Below, piece by piece: positions 1 through 9,432 of a stretch of DNA of 64,000 bases. A program made the position numbers and the translations under genes. The stretch covers positions 280,576 through 344,575 of the forward strand of contig JAHQRK010000040.1 of NCBI GenBank assembly GCA_019828595.1, written 5' to 3'. Each line of letters starts with the position of its first letter. The stretch's first letter is position 1. The notes under the pieces were generated by a model. It did no database searches. It had not been told where the DNA came from and saw only the letters and a list, made by a program, of their open reading frames with translations. Source of the DNA: Aphanomyces cochlioides (taxonomy: Eukaryota; Oomycota; Saprolegniomycetes; Saprolegniales; Verrucalvaceae).

Positions 1-1411
1 GCTGTGCCTGTAGCTCCTGCTTTGAGACCGTCGTTCGCTGTCGCGACTGGATGATCTCCTGTTTCTATGGTATGACCGACGTCGAGGACTCTCTCGTCGG
101 CGTGCCATCTCGCTTGCAAAGACGAATGGAACTGAGAAGCTAGAAACCGCCGCCCATTGGCGAGTGATTCTTCCATAATGGAAGAACTCGCGGGTGGTGG
201 TTGGAGGAGCCTTTGTCCTTCGCCGCCGTGGATCGTACATTCGAGCTACAGCCACAGAAGGACGCATACAAGGTGGCTCCACCTTGTTCCATCCATCCAA
301 GGTGTGGGAAGCCCCTTGGGCTCATAACCTATTGATTTGGTGAACATGGTGGAACATTACCTTTAGTATAAGGGGATCCCTCCATTCGCCACTCTGAATG
401 TCAGTCGTCTTTGCAGATGGCCACGGCGGAGTCGACGTCTGGTTTCTGGCGTCGAAGCGCCGTTGTGGAGCCAGTGCGAGCTAACAAGACACGTGATGTA
501 AGAGGTGTATTTACAGGAGTAAGAGAGACAGCCACGCGACTACTCTAAGGGGTGCCGGGAATAGATATATCCCTAACCCTGACAAAGCACCGTACATCAA
601 TTGTCATAATGGACGAGGAATTCCAACTGGTCAGGCAATAGACAACTCAGAGGCTCATAGTAGAGCATGGAAATCAACAGTTCCAACCGTCCCCGCTTTA
701 TTTGAAATACCTCTATATTATAATATTCTGCGGGAACACTGGGTACCACGCGGTACCCAGTGTTGCTCGAGTACAGTATTCCGAAAGGATGGCGCTACAT
801 CCATCTCCCGATGAATAACACCATACATGCAGCGCCCATCGAGACAAGAGTGGCCCCACCTCTTGCTCGATAATTTGCGCTCCTTCCCCATAGAGAAGCG
901 TACTTCCCCCTTCACCCTTGCCCCTGCGTTGCAAGCCTTCTTGTAATGACAGTGAAGTACTGTAGCGTTCCAGATTCGTGGGGCGGGCTGTTGGATTTTC
1001 AAGAGCATATATCAAGTAATTTCGCCACTGAGGCTTAGATCACCCGCTGCGTCGTGGGAGCCACCATGCTGGATCGAAAACAAATCGAGACATCCACTTC
1101 ACGAGGTGAACTGTGACGGTTTTGAAGAGCACAATGTCAATGTTCTATGAAGACGTTTGAAGACGTTGACCAACTGGCTAAATCCTTCTATCTACCGCCA
1201 AGAGCTCCGCCAAGATCGAACAAATGTAGAAACTACAGAGGAGGATTGCGAGTCAGTTTAGAATTAACCTCAGCCAACTAACAAGGTTTTCTGAACTCCA
1301 AATCTTGTGCGTGGGAGGTCCAACCAACTCAAGACAGCCTCAAAGAAGAGCCCTTAAAACGAACGGCGCCTATCCAGGCGACCGTCATAGAACTCACGAA
1401 AGCGCCTTTAC
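1..1411. other. No gene recognised
   Basis: This stretch has only short, interrupted reading frames on both strands, with no domain, motif or composition I can name. The one structural item is a perfect hairpin at 735-764, listed separately. It may be decayed transposon sequence, but I see nothing that proves it. Confidence 0.4.
735..764. repeat. Perfect 13-bp inverted repeat
   Basis: Arms at 735-747 (AACACTGGGTACC) and 752-764 are exact reverse complements around a 4-base loop. No T-run follows and no gene ends here. It may be the fold-back end of a decayed transposon. Confidence 0.7.
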
Positions 1412-1512
1412 TTTCCAGCCAGAGAAACAATCGACTACGGAAATGAGAGGCCCAGTTAAAACAAGCCTGGGAGCTCGGGTCGCCTTGGTCGTCAAAGCTC
1501 GGGCAATTTCAG
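1412..1512 (+). pseudogene. Relic of the secreted Ser/Arg-rich protein family (3' part)
   Basis: About 100 bases align with the 3' half of the gene at 42267-42779: the stretch encoding its phenylalanine-proline block, then a Gly-Pro stretch, then the terminal Ser-Gly-Arg-Leu repeats. In one frame it reads SSGRLGRQSSG at 1472-1504, close to SSGRLSRQSS-type repeats in the copies at 7780-8136 and 42267. An in-frame stop precedes this and no signal-peptide exon is present, so it is a truncated, dead copy. The identification rests on eye alignment of a short, low-complexity region. Confidence 0.5.
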
Positions 1513-1530
1513 GTGGGTAAACCCGTGTAG

Positions 1531-2227
1531 CTTTAGCAGACAAGCTCGGGAAGTTTAACCCGATAGTTGAAACTTGGTCTGCAAGGCTCGGGTAGCCGTA
1601 CGCAAGCTAGCCCCGGCCGTCGGAACCCTCGTTAGCTCTATCATACTCTGTGCCGAGAGGGAGGTGTCGTGAGCTATGACAAGCTCACCCTAGCAGATCC
1701 TCTCGCGATTTACCTCTTGGAACCTCATTGCATTTCTATGCGGCTTTTGCGTTGACATTTCAGGCTTGAGCCGCCCCAAGTCGAGCCAACAAGCATTAGA
1801 CGCAGGTCTGGTATTCTGTTGCAATCCGCCGAGGTTAAATCGTTGCAACTACTTTCGAGCTGCGACCACCAGAAGAAACTCAGTAACACATATTTTCTGT
1901 ACTGCAATACCTTGAATAGCGGGCTCATTGGCCATCTTGTTAACTTCTGAGGCTTTATTTAATCATGGAACGGCTGACTCGAGGAGAAAAGCTCCTGGAA
2001 TTAGAACCACCCTCACCTCTAGGGCGAAGTTGAGATACGATCATTTGGGGCTTTGCGTTGGAACTTTGGATGTTAAGTCCTTGCATGGCATTGGGGGTTT
2101 AGGGTGCAGATTTAAACGCAAAAAGTAGGTTATAGCCAAAGACGAAAGTTGAATTATCCAGAACAGTATCCTGCATGTGCGATTGAATTTATCTCCAACT
2201 GATGCTGTTGATTGCTGTTCTTTTGGG
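1531..2227. other. No gene recognised
   Basis: Only short frames without recognisable motifs. The right part is probably the 3' flank of the minus-strand gene that ends at 2228. Confidence 0.4.
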
Positions 2228-2704
2228 CTAACGTGGTTCAATTTCTGAATCCGAAATTCCTGCAGTCGAAGTTTGACGGTTATGACGACCCGAAGTTTGA
2301 CGGTTAAGACGACCCGAACTTTGACGCTCCTTCGGGACTCCTTTGCCTGTCCACTGTAGATTTCCGCGTCGAGCGTAATGTCTTTCTTCCATTTGCTTTC
2401 TCTGCCCTCGCTTGGGCTGGCTAGCAGGTTGCCTAGCAGGTTGCCTAGCAGGTTGGCTAGCAGGCTTGTTGGCGGATTTGCCGCACATGCGTCCGAAACA
2501 ACTCAGGAGACCATTGGCTACCAGTTGTCTCTTAGGCGTGTAGTACGAAGCGAATGACGCGTCTTGCTGCAGAATGCGGTTTTCTTGGATCACAGAGTCC
2601 GTGCGGACTTGCTGATGGGTCGCCATAAATGACGAGTCTTGGCGAGGTTGGTTGAAAGCCACGACGGTAGAAATAGCCAGCGCAAGGGGGATCAAGACAC
2701 GCAT
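2228..2704 (-). CDS. Small secreted RxLR-like candidate effector, copy A
   Basis: This 158-residue protein starts at the ATG at 2702-2704, 18 bases downstream of a conserved start-site element; the frame is open upstream but only this ATG gives a signal peptide. Residues 1-17 (MRVLIPLALAISTVVAF) are a typical short secretion signal. A polar region with Gln/Asp follows, then KRQLVANGLLSCFG, the family motif (RxLx-ANG plus a Cys-Phe block) at about residues 50-63. The tail begins with Pro-Ala-Ser-Gln repeats and ends in Arg/Ser-rich SGRLNRQT-type repeats encoded by a tandem repeat near 2262-2330. The N-terminal half is almost identical to copy B (4173-4691); the tails differ. The likely role is a secreted protein acting outside the cell or in a host. 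There is no dEER motif and no known domain, so an effector role is inference. Confidence 0.7.
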   Translation of the reverse strand: MRVLIPLALAISTVVAFNQPRQDSSFMATHQQVRTDSVIQENRILQQDASFASYYTPKRQLVANGLLSCFGRMCGKSANKPASQPARQPARQPASQPKRGQRKQMEERHYARRGNLQWTGKGVPKERQSSGRLNRQTSGRHNRQTSTAGISDSEIEPR

Positions 2705-2721
2705 GGGAGATATTTCTTGAC

Positions 2722-2784
2722 GGCAATTTCGACAATGACACAAACACTGCTCTTCGTTGTGGCATTTCAAGACACAACATGCAA
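2722..2784 (-). promoter_or_regulatory. Conserved core promoter of copy A
   Basis: Read on the minus strand, 2738-2722 is TCATTGTCGAAATTGCC, close to the oomycete initiator (YCAYTYY) followed by the flanking promoter region (MAWTTTNCC). Thirty-three bases upstream lies TTGCATGTTGTGT (2784-2772). Both blocks and their 33-34 base spacing recur before copies B, D and E. The start site would lie about 20-35 bases before the ATG. Confidence 0.65.
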
Positions 2785-3770
2785 CGCTGCGGTTGCAAGA
2801 ATCGTTCCGCGAACGCTGCAATCGAGCAAAACGAATACTTGGTCGACACAAGGTGAGTGGATTATTTCAGGTTCTCTTGACAAAGGATTGGACAATATGA
2901 CACGTCTGTTTACGTCTAACGTTAGCCCATTGTTAATACATACTACGGGTAGTATTGTATCTTGAAATGGATGCGGCGAGGAGCGCATCCTTGGTTTGCT
3001 GGTCGAGAGACATGTGGAAGGAGAACGGCTAGAAACCGACTGGATTCCATAAGCCATACAGTGAAGCCTCCCACGAAGAAAGCATTTTTCAGAGGTTCAA
3101 ATATTACTTTTGACAGTACATAATATATCATAGTCCAAGTATATCAATCTAAGATGACCATATCGAATACTCACCAGCTGCCCATGTAATCACCATAAGA
3201 AATGAGTTTGTTGGTTTTGATCGTCTCGTGACTAGATTCTAACCTTACACTCACGCCTATTCAATTTGTCCTTGTTTCCAATCATTCAGCATTTTCTCTT
3301 GTGTACTCTGCTTTCAATTTTATCCATCATGAATAATCTCATAATGAACCTTTTGATTTACTGCTCAGCCTCCAAATATTCTCACCAATGGCAAACAGTA
3401 ACACACTTGATAATACCTTTGTCATTTAATACTTATTGATTTCAACAGTTCATACTGTACGATAAGATTTCCTCGTGGGAGGCTTTTCTGTACTATTAAT
3501 AGTAAGCCGGAGTGTACTGCACTGCTATAAAAGTCCATTTCATAAGTCAGTTTGGCTTTGCATGGTAGAACAGTGCGTCGTTAGTATTCTTATGACACCA
3601 CCTGCGTGTTGAGAGATATCGCATTGCATCGAATCAATCCCCATGTTCGAATTGGAGAAGAGAATATCCTGTCCTCTTAAAGCATACTACTAATAGTAGT
3701 AGAACTTGACGAGACTCGACCTTCATGGCTTTGTTGCCACGTGGTTGTTAGCATACATGACGCGCACAAG
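2785..3770. other. AT-rich intergenic region
   Basis: No supported gene. There are TATA-like words (for example near 3527) and short palindromic TAATAGTA words, but none can be tied to a downstream gene. Confidence 0.4.
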
Positions 3771-4034
3771 TTAAAGCGCGCGTCCAAGAGGCATGTACAA
3801 TGCTCGTCCCACGTGTTTTATCATGCATGCCTCGTGGCTCTTGAAGCGCGGGATGAGCGTCATGCCAAGTGTCTGAATGCTATCGTGATTGCTCATGGCC
3901 ATGAATGTACCACGTGCAGAAAATGTTGTATCAAATGCGATTTCAGAGGCGATGTAGCCGAAATGGCCGGGGGATAGGACGAAAGTTCTCCTCCACTCAT
4001 CAATAACACATACGCGTTGGGGCTCTTGTAGCAT
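3771..4034 (-). CDS. Hypothetical 87-residue ORF, possibly a transposon fragment
   Basis: An ATG-to-stop frame of 87 codons with normal amino-acid composition and several aromatic residues. It has no signal peptide, membrane segment or motif I can name. It lies between two copies of the secreted-protein family and may be part of a decayed transposase. No promoter element like those of the neighbours precedes it. It could be a chance ORF. Confidence 0.25.
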   Translation of the reverse strand: MLQEPQRVCVIDEWRRTFVLSPGHFGYIASEIAFDTTFSARGTFMAMSNHDSIQTLGMTLIPRFKSHEACMIKHVGRALYMPLGRAL

Positions 4035-4172
4035 CGTGGAAATTGTTGCATGTTAATGAAGTGTTAAGAACGTGCAAATGCTTAAACGAGTACATTCAAA
4101 AATATAGTCCGAAATGGACACATGTGACTGCTTCAGTGAGGTGCACTAACTTTGACGGCTACGCGAGCGACT

Positions 4173-4691
4173 TTAAGACGAAGATGCCCCTTGCCTCTTC
4201 TTCGCAATTCTCTCTTTCGCACCAGGCGCGAGAGGAAACACTCCAGCTATATCAGCACGGCGGTCACTTTCCGAACGCATGTCTTTGGGGTATTCGATTT
4301 GTTTCTTGGGCTCCGGAGGCCTATTCGCCCGTTCTTGCGCCCGTTCTTGCCTGTGCTTCGCAATTCTCTCTTTCGCACCAGGCGCAAAGGGATAGACCTG
4401 GGTCCTATGCGGGTCTTCGCTAGCAGGTTGCCTAGCAGGTTGGCTAGCAGGCTTGTTGGCGGATTTGCCGCACTTGCCTCCGAAACAACTCAGGAGACCA
4501 TTGGCTACCAGTTGTCTCTTAGGCGTGTAGTACGAAGCGAATGACGCGTCTTGCTGCAGAATGCGGTTTTCTTGGATCACAGAGTCCGTGCGGACTTGCT
4601 GATGGGTCGCCATAAATGACGAGTCTTGGCGAGGTTGGTTGAAAGCCACGACGGTAGAAATAGCCAGCGCAAGGGGGATCAAGACACGCAT
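4173..4691 (-). CDS. Small secreted RxLR-like candidate effector, copy B
   Basis: This 172-residue protein starts at the ATG at 4689-4691. Residues 1-17 form the same signal peptide as copy A, and the family motif KRQLVANGLLSCFG follows at about residues 50-63. After a shared Pro-Ala-Ser-Gln stretch the tail is unrelated to copy A: it holds two copies of an APGAKERIAK(H/K)RQ module separated by a charged Arg/Glu/Pro linker, predicted helical and basic. Nucleotide identity with copy A covers about 350 bases (promoter, signal, motif) and then stops abruptly, which points to recombination that swapped C-terminal modules. Secretion is well supported; function is unknown and an effector role is inferred. 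Confidence 0.72.
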   Translation of the reverse strand: MRVLIPLALAISTVVAFNQPRQDSSFMATHQQVRTDSVIQENRILQQDASFASYYTPKRQLVANGLLSCFGGKCGKSANKPASQPARQPASEDPHRTQVYPFAPGAKERIAKHRQERAQERANRPPEPKKQIEYPKDMRSESDRRADIAGVFPLAPGAKERIAKKRQGASSS

Positions 4692-4708
4692 GGGAGATAT
4701 TTCTTGAC

Positions 4709-4771
4709 GGCAATTTCGACAATGACACAAACACTGCTCTTCGTTGTGGCATTTCAAGACACAACATGCAA
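4709..4771 (-). promoter_or_regulatory. Conserved core promoter of copy B
   Basis: The initiator-like block lies at 4725-4709 and TTGCATGTTGTGT at 4771-4759, 33 bases apart, exactly as for copy A. The repeat unit shared with copy A ends just upstream of this block, so the duplication carried its promoter along. Confidence 0.65.
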
Positions 4772-4940
4772 TCCAAGAAGGACTTTATTTCCCGTGTTGC
4801 TTACAGGTACTGTAGTACAAGATTCAAGTGCGCCACGCTGGAGTCAATTTTTGCTCTTGGGTGCACTATTAACCAGAATTAGTTATTTTACGGCTCTTGG
4901 TGTACAGTGTACATGATTGAGTAAACGAATGAATCAATGT

Positions 4941-5077
4941 GATTGGTTCAAATATAAAGCATTTTGATTGGCTAAAAATAAAAGTCATTTGATTGGCTAA
5001 AAATACGAAAAGTCCTTTGATTGGCTAAAAATATGAAAGAAATCTGATTGGCTAAAAACATGAACAAACCTGATTGG
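4941..5077. repeat. Array of six GATTGG (inverted CCAAT) repeats
   Basis: GATTGG starts at 4941, 4966, 4991, 5019, 5046 and 5072 (spacing 25-28 bases). Most copies extend to GATTGGCTAAAAA followed by an A/T-rich spacer. On the minus strand these are CCAATC boxes. The array lies between copy B and the ORF starting near 5137. Confidence 0.8.
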
Positions 5078-5136
5078 CTGGTAAATGCCCCCAGTCAGGG
5101 GCATTTTGGAACACCTGATGAATTTGGGACACCTGA

Positions 5137-5538
5137 TGCTCCAGAGAACACGACGAGGTCTGCCAAATTCGATGCACACTCTGTGGACTATTGCGACACT
5201 GGTCGTCGTTCATGGATGAATCAACGACCATCCCTTACAAGTCCTGTTTACTGTGCAGGATCAAGCGAGGACGGCCAGCACATGGTTCATCATTGTACGA
5301 TCCAAAAATACGCTTCGTTCCTCGTGACTTTGAGAGTTTCCGAGAATTCGATATCAACCTGAATCAATTTGTTCAGGACCACAGCGGTTACACCATTTTT
5401 CTCATGTGCTTACACGTCGAAGAACTCGCAATGAGGTCACCAGAAGAGCGACAACGTGTATTTGACCGCATATGGAAAGCTTTTGCAGACGCATTTGACT
5501 ACAAGTTCAGGTACAGAGTTACATATTCCAGAGTATAA
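5137..5538 (+). CDS. Zinc-finger-like ORF, probably the N-terminal part of a transposon protein
   Basis: The frame is open from 5137 to the stop at 5536-5538. The only early ATG is at 5212, which would remove the first Cys pair, so the true 5' end may be missing or spliced. Two CxxC knuckles are visible: CTLC (from 5173) and CLLC (about 5245), with 20-odd residues between them, including an aromatic-rich stretch, and a basic RIKRGR tail. Next comes a region predicted as beta-strand/helix. The layout resembles the Cys-pair plus FAR1/FLYWCH-like leader found in some Mutator-like and other transposon proteins. No DDE core follows; the next sequence is a minus-strand Copia relic. Family assignment is tentative. 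Confidence 0.4.
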   Translation, partial: CSREHDEVCQIRCTLCGLLRHWSSFMDESTTIPYKSCLLCRIKRGRPAHGSSLYDPKIRFVPRDFESFREFDINLNQFVQDHSGYTIFLMCLHVEELAMRSPEERQRVFDRIWKAFADAFDYKFRYRVTYSRV

Positions 5539-5545
5539 GACATGA

Positions 5546-6108
5546 CTAGCAATCGCAGAAAAGAGGAAAAGAGGGCTTTTCACAATTCCCACAATGCATT
5601 TGTAATGCGCTATCAGTATTCTCAGCGCAGCGACACAAGAGACCGACTTGTTCAAAGCCAGAAACGTTTGGACTTGACTGACTGACCAGCAAAACGGAAC
5701 AAGCTTTCTTTTCAGACGTATGACTGTTACGGCAAAATTGATGAACTGCAAAGCCATGGTCAATCTTGACATTGGCATCAAGAACATCTGTCATCTTGAA
5801 GCGGTCGCAGTACACGCGTGCAGATTCAGAGGGTTGAAATGACTTGTTGCCATATCGGTCGCGGAGTATGTTTATCATGGAAGAAGCATGTTGAACTTCT
5901 TAACCATTCGCACGTGTTGGTCATCGAGTGCGGCGAGTATAAGAGCTTTCGCCAGACGGTTCTTGTTTGTGTATTCGGGATCAGTATCGGGCATAGTGCC
6001 TTCAACGACAGCGTCGACTTCTTTGTATTCGAGGAAGGAAAGGAGTCGAGTGTACCACTCACTGAACGACTTTCCTTTGAACACGTGGACAAAATATTTA
6101 AATTCCAT
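5546..6108 (-). pseudogene. Copia-type Gag relic
   Basis: Two overlapping minus-strand frames together resemble a Ty1/copia Gag (UBN2/Retrotran_gag_2). The upstream frame (from 6108) has the hallmark pattern: FKGKSFSEWYTRL, then a short helix and VVEGT, then a Lys/Asp stretch leading to ALILAALDDQ. The continuation (…LRDRYGNKSFQ…) sits in another frame, so at least one frameshift near 5875 is needed. No protease, integrase or RT follows. It is a short dead fragment. Confidence 0.5.
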
Positions 6109-6154
6109 GGTTCAAGTTCAATGAATGTGATTGGATGAAACTAACTAATTAAAA

Positions 6155-6424
6155 TTAGTTGTAACCGCGAGATTTGATAACTGGAAGAAGCTTGCGATGC
6201 AACAATTCGTGGAGTTTGTTCTCAAACTTCTCCTCGGCAAAGTTCACAGCGGACTCAAGAGTGTGCTTGATAGTCAAAAGAATGCCTTCGGTTTCTTCAA
6301 CGATGTGTTGAAATTCGGGATCCGAAAATTCGTTTGCGATTCGGCCACCGAGGCAGTTGGCAATACGTTGAGAACGCTGACTAACGTGACTCAAAGTATT
6401 TCCACGATTTTTTGGCTGAGTCAC
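6155..6424 (-). other. Open frame of 89 codons without ATG
   Basis: This minus-strand frame has no ATG and is closed upstream at 6434-6436. The predicted product is helical and charged. It could be the exon or decayed N-terminus of something upstream of the Copia relic, or a chance frame. I cannot name it. Confidence 0.2.
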
Positions 6425-7578
6425 CCCTAAACTTCATGTAGTAGAACGACGGCCGTAGGACAGTCTAAGATCCCTTGATTGAAGCTTGTCAAACTCTTTT
6501 ATGCCTTGTATCAATTGATCACTTTCAAACCTTTAAGATTCTAGTTCGAGCGTCCTCGGACTCTCGTCCATTCTATATAAGATGTTTATAGACTTGCATC
6601 TTCTCCATTTGCTCGATCTACTACTACTACGTAGTACTTTACTCCAGAGGAACACACACTACCGAAGTTTATGTAGCCCTTTCCTTCTTCCAATCCTGGC
6701 GCATTGTTGCGAAGACAGTCGGTTCCTGAGGTCCACATGCCCGGACCTTCGATTGTTGTTGTCACGGCCCGTGACAGTGACAGTTGTGAGCACTCACGAT
6801 GAAACACCTGGTGACAGGCCTTTGGAGATTCGTCCTATTCATGCAGATCGGACTGAGGGGAGGCAGAGGGGACGCTCGGTAGAACAGAGCGAAAGGAAGT
6901 TTGGTTAAGGTTAGAAGGGAAGGTCAGACTAAGAGGCAGGAAGGGATCAGATCGGATGTGGAGTCAAGATCCCTGTGATATTGGTGTTAAACAATCCATG
7001 TCGGATCGTCTCTTGACTTCGAAATAGTTTCGTTTTGTGTTGGTTTACTCATTAGATTGACTATATAAGGATGCTCACGACAGTTAACAACCCCTAGGCC
7101 TTATTAACTGTCGTTCCCTGTAAATGATCCTCAAACATGCTCCTCTTAGAGAGTTGGCCACATTCAAGAGATGCTGGGAATCCGATGGGGTGGCGAAGCT
7201 TGATTTCTCTAAAGGTGGAAGTTTTCCCCAAGAACAGGGACCCTTCAGCAGGGGGGCTACAATTTGTGCGCAAGTTGTCCGCCCGTAACTGCATTCGATG
7301 TGGGTGCGCTTGACACATGGAGTCGAGTGAAATCCTCGCGATTTTTGAGTTTCTCCAACGAAATCAAACGATGTACTAGTATCACTTACTACCAAAAAAT
7401 CGTTACACGGATATTGTTTTGGCGTACGGTACATCCATAGACTGAAATGTGATCGCCCTGTCCAATAAGTGCTGTGGGCACCCACCTGAGCCCGTTTTTT
7501 GCTCGTGAACTGCCTTGTTTGAAATTTCTAGCAGCTGTGACAGTTGTAAATTGTTCTTGCTCGTCTTCATTTCCTTGG
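6425..7578. other. No gene recognised; two hairpins
   Basis: Short frames only. A palindrome TGTCACGG-C-CCGTGACA lies at 6760-6776 and could be an LTR end or junction. A second hairpin is at 7077-7114. Minus-strand frames near 7084-7485 look weakly like the end of a Copia polyprotein, but I could not align them convincingly. Confidence 0.35.
7077..7114. repeat. 11-bp perfect inverted repeat
   Basis: ACGACAGTTAA (7077-7087) is mirrored exactly at 7104-7114 around a 16-base loop containing CCTAGG. No gene is clearly terminated here. Confidence 0.65.
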
Positions 7579-7595
7579 TTATTGTGCAAATTACC
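7579..7595 (+). promoter_or_regulatory. Initiator-like element before copy C
   Basis: TTATTGTGCAAATTACC lies 17 bases before the ATG at 7613 and matches the Inr+FPR-like block of the other family members (TCATTGTGCAAATTGCC before copies D and E). The upstream TTGCATGTTGTGT word is absent here. Confidence 0.55.
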
Positions 7596-7612
7596 TTCCA
7601 GCTGCCACTGTC

Positions 7613-8136
7613 ATGCGTCTGTTGATCCCCCTAGCACTTGCAGCCACTGCGATCGTGGCTTTTAGCCAGCCACGAGTTAATTTGGTGCTTAAAAAAAACC
7701 CATCGACTCTGCAGACAGCGATCGACTTCTTCTGCAAGGCGACCGTGATGACAAGGTCGGCGGTGGTCAAGGCCACTCTGTGTCGGGCTATGAAGAGTAT
7801 GCCGCCTCCAACAACTTCTCTGCGAGACGATTGAGAGCGAATGGAAATTGGCTTAAATGCTGTTTTACGGGTCAGGGCAGCAGGTCCACTGGACGTAGCC
7901 AACGATCGGATAGTCTCTCCCTACGCTCTGATTACACCACTTTCCGCTATACCGGTAGCCCAAATGAGAGCCCTCAGAGACTTCAAAGGCAACAGAGTCA
8001 AACCAGTCTCAGCGGCCCCCTGTCCCTTAGCCGACAAAGCTCAAGTTCTCTCAGCCTACGTAGCTCAGGTAGTCTTAGCCGACAAAGCTCAAGTTCCTTC
8101 AGCCGACAAAGCTCGGGTCGCCTGAGCCGTCGTTAG
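7613..8136 (+). pseudogene. Secreted RxLR-like candidate effector, copy C, with one frameshift
   Basis: The ATG at 7613 begins the family signal peptide MRLLIPLALAATAIVAF. That frame ends at 7834 without the family motif. The next frame, open from 7693 to the stop at 8134-8136, holds RRLRANGNWLKCCF (a literal RxLR) and a Ser/Arg/Leu repeat tail (SLSRQSS, SGRLSRR). The frames meet at a run of eight A residues (7691-7698), where a single missing base would explain the switch. So this is either a recent one-base null allele or a sequencing/consensus slip. The rest looks intact: signal, motif and full repeat tail are all present and the promoter block is conserved. Secretion is inferred from the signal; function is unknown. 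Confidence 0.65.
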
Positions 8137-8295
8137 CCCAAGATTCTCGCCATCGCAATCCCTTGAGAGGATTTTGGAAACTTCGGATGAACTGCTCGTA
8201 GTTTTCCAGATTCTCTCTCGTTCTTTCCTTCATAAAGCTTTCAATACAGCCATGTCATCACTGCATTTTTGCATCGGAAGCTCCTTAAAGTCTGG

Positions 8296-8402
8296 TGTAG
8301 ACAAATGATAGTCCTCAGAGACTTCAAAGACTTGAGAGTCAAACCAGTCTTCATCTCAGCGACCCCTGTCCTCAAGTTCCCTTAGCCGACAAAGCTCGGT
8401 CA
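8296..8402 (+). repeat. Partial duplicate of the copy C 3' region
   Basis: Words such as CCTCAGAGACTTCAAAG, GAGTCAAACCAGTCT and CTTAGCCGACAAAGCTC recur here in the same order as at 7970-8040, with small insertions. It is a truncated, non-coding duplicate of the repeat-encoding segment. Confidence 0.65.
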
Positions 8403-8820
8403 ACCTGTGTAACCGGGCGCAGAGGATATCAGGCGCGTGTGAACTGCGACTGAAGTGTAAGAGTGAATTAAAGTTAAAGCAACCTAAGTCTCATTCCTGT
8501 CTTGTTTTTCGTTGGCTATCGCACAGCCTCACTAGGAGCTTCAACTTCTGTGGCCTCCCAAGGCCAGTCGTTCACACAGCAGAGCGCGGGGAACCGCTAC
8601 TGCAGGGCGCCAGGTCAATGCACAGACCGCGCCCTCATCTTATGTACCTGCCAGACATGGCAAGGTGACATCCTCCCACACTTAAGGCGAAAGCCCGTAA
8701 GCCTTGCAGAGATGCCTCCCTCGCTGGGGGTAATCCCTTCACAGTCCCGTCTGAACTGGGACTGGTGTGTTCCAACTACCACATTGGCTCTCGCTGAGCC
8801 AATCAGGAACATTTTCAAAA

Positions 8821-9432
8821 ATGTACGCTGACGAAGAGGTCGATTACGAGTACACGCCGCCCTCGCCCGATCTGGGCAGTCGCGAGCAAAGCGCAGCGCC
8901 GGCGCAGGGGCGCGCCAAATACCTTGAGAACCTTTGGATCCGTGTGGGCCAAACTCGGCTTGGCGGTGGTGTCCACGCGCGGTGTCAGGCATCCGACACA
9001 GGATGCGATCTGACCTTTGATCAAATGCCAGGCTTCACAGCCTCTCGCAGTGGCACGCCCGATCCGGGCAAGTTTCGAGATTTGTTGGCGCAATTGCCTT
9101 CTCGCCTGCGCGGCGATTCAAAAAGTGATTTTGCGGCGGGGGTTGCCTTCGCAGTGACTTTGTGGGAAACCTGCAACCCCGTCATCGTCGATATGGCCGA
9201 ATGGCCTTCGATCCGACAAGACCAGCGCCGCTTTGGTGGTATGCGCGCGTTTGTTCCTGTTTCTCTCTTGCGGGACGAAACTAAATTTGAGTACGTGGCC
9301 ATCTGGGCCAACCGAATGCTGGCGCGTATTTCGCTCGACACCACGACGTGGCTCCACAACTACGCTAAGTTCCAAGAGCGTGTTGTTAATTTTGCGCGCT
9401 GCCCTATCCGAAGTCCGTTCGGACTTGTTTGA
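8821..9432 (+). pseudogene. Gag-like ORF, 3' truncated
   Basis: ATG at 8821 opens a frame of about 200 codons. The N-terminus is acidic with Pro/Ser (DEEVDYEYTPPSPD). A region rich in Arg, Trp and Phe follows, ending in an Asn-Tyr-Ala-Lys helix. I see no zinc knuckle. From about 9390 the reading frame is antiphase to integrase homology, so roughly the last 14 codons are out-of-frame pol sequence across the deletion junction. The Gag identity rests on position upstream of integrase and on composition, not on a motif. Confidence 0.45.

Noticed and set aside
7084..7485. Copia polyprotein C-terminus on the minus strand
   Set aside because: The translation has no alignable RNase H or 'ILTKPL'-type motif; the resemblance was too weak to annotate.
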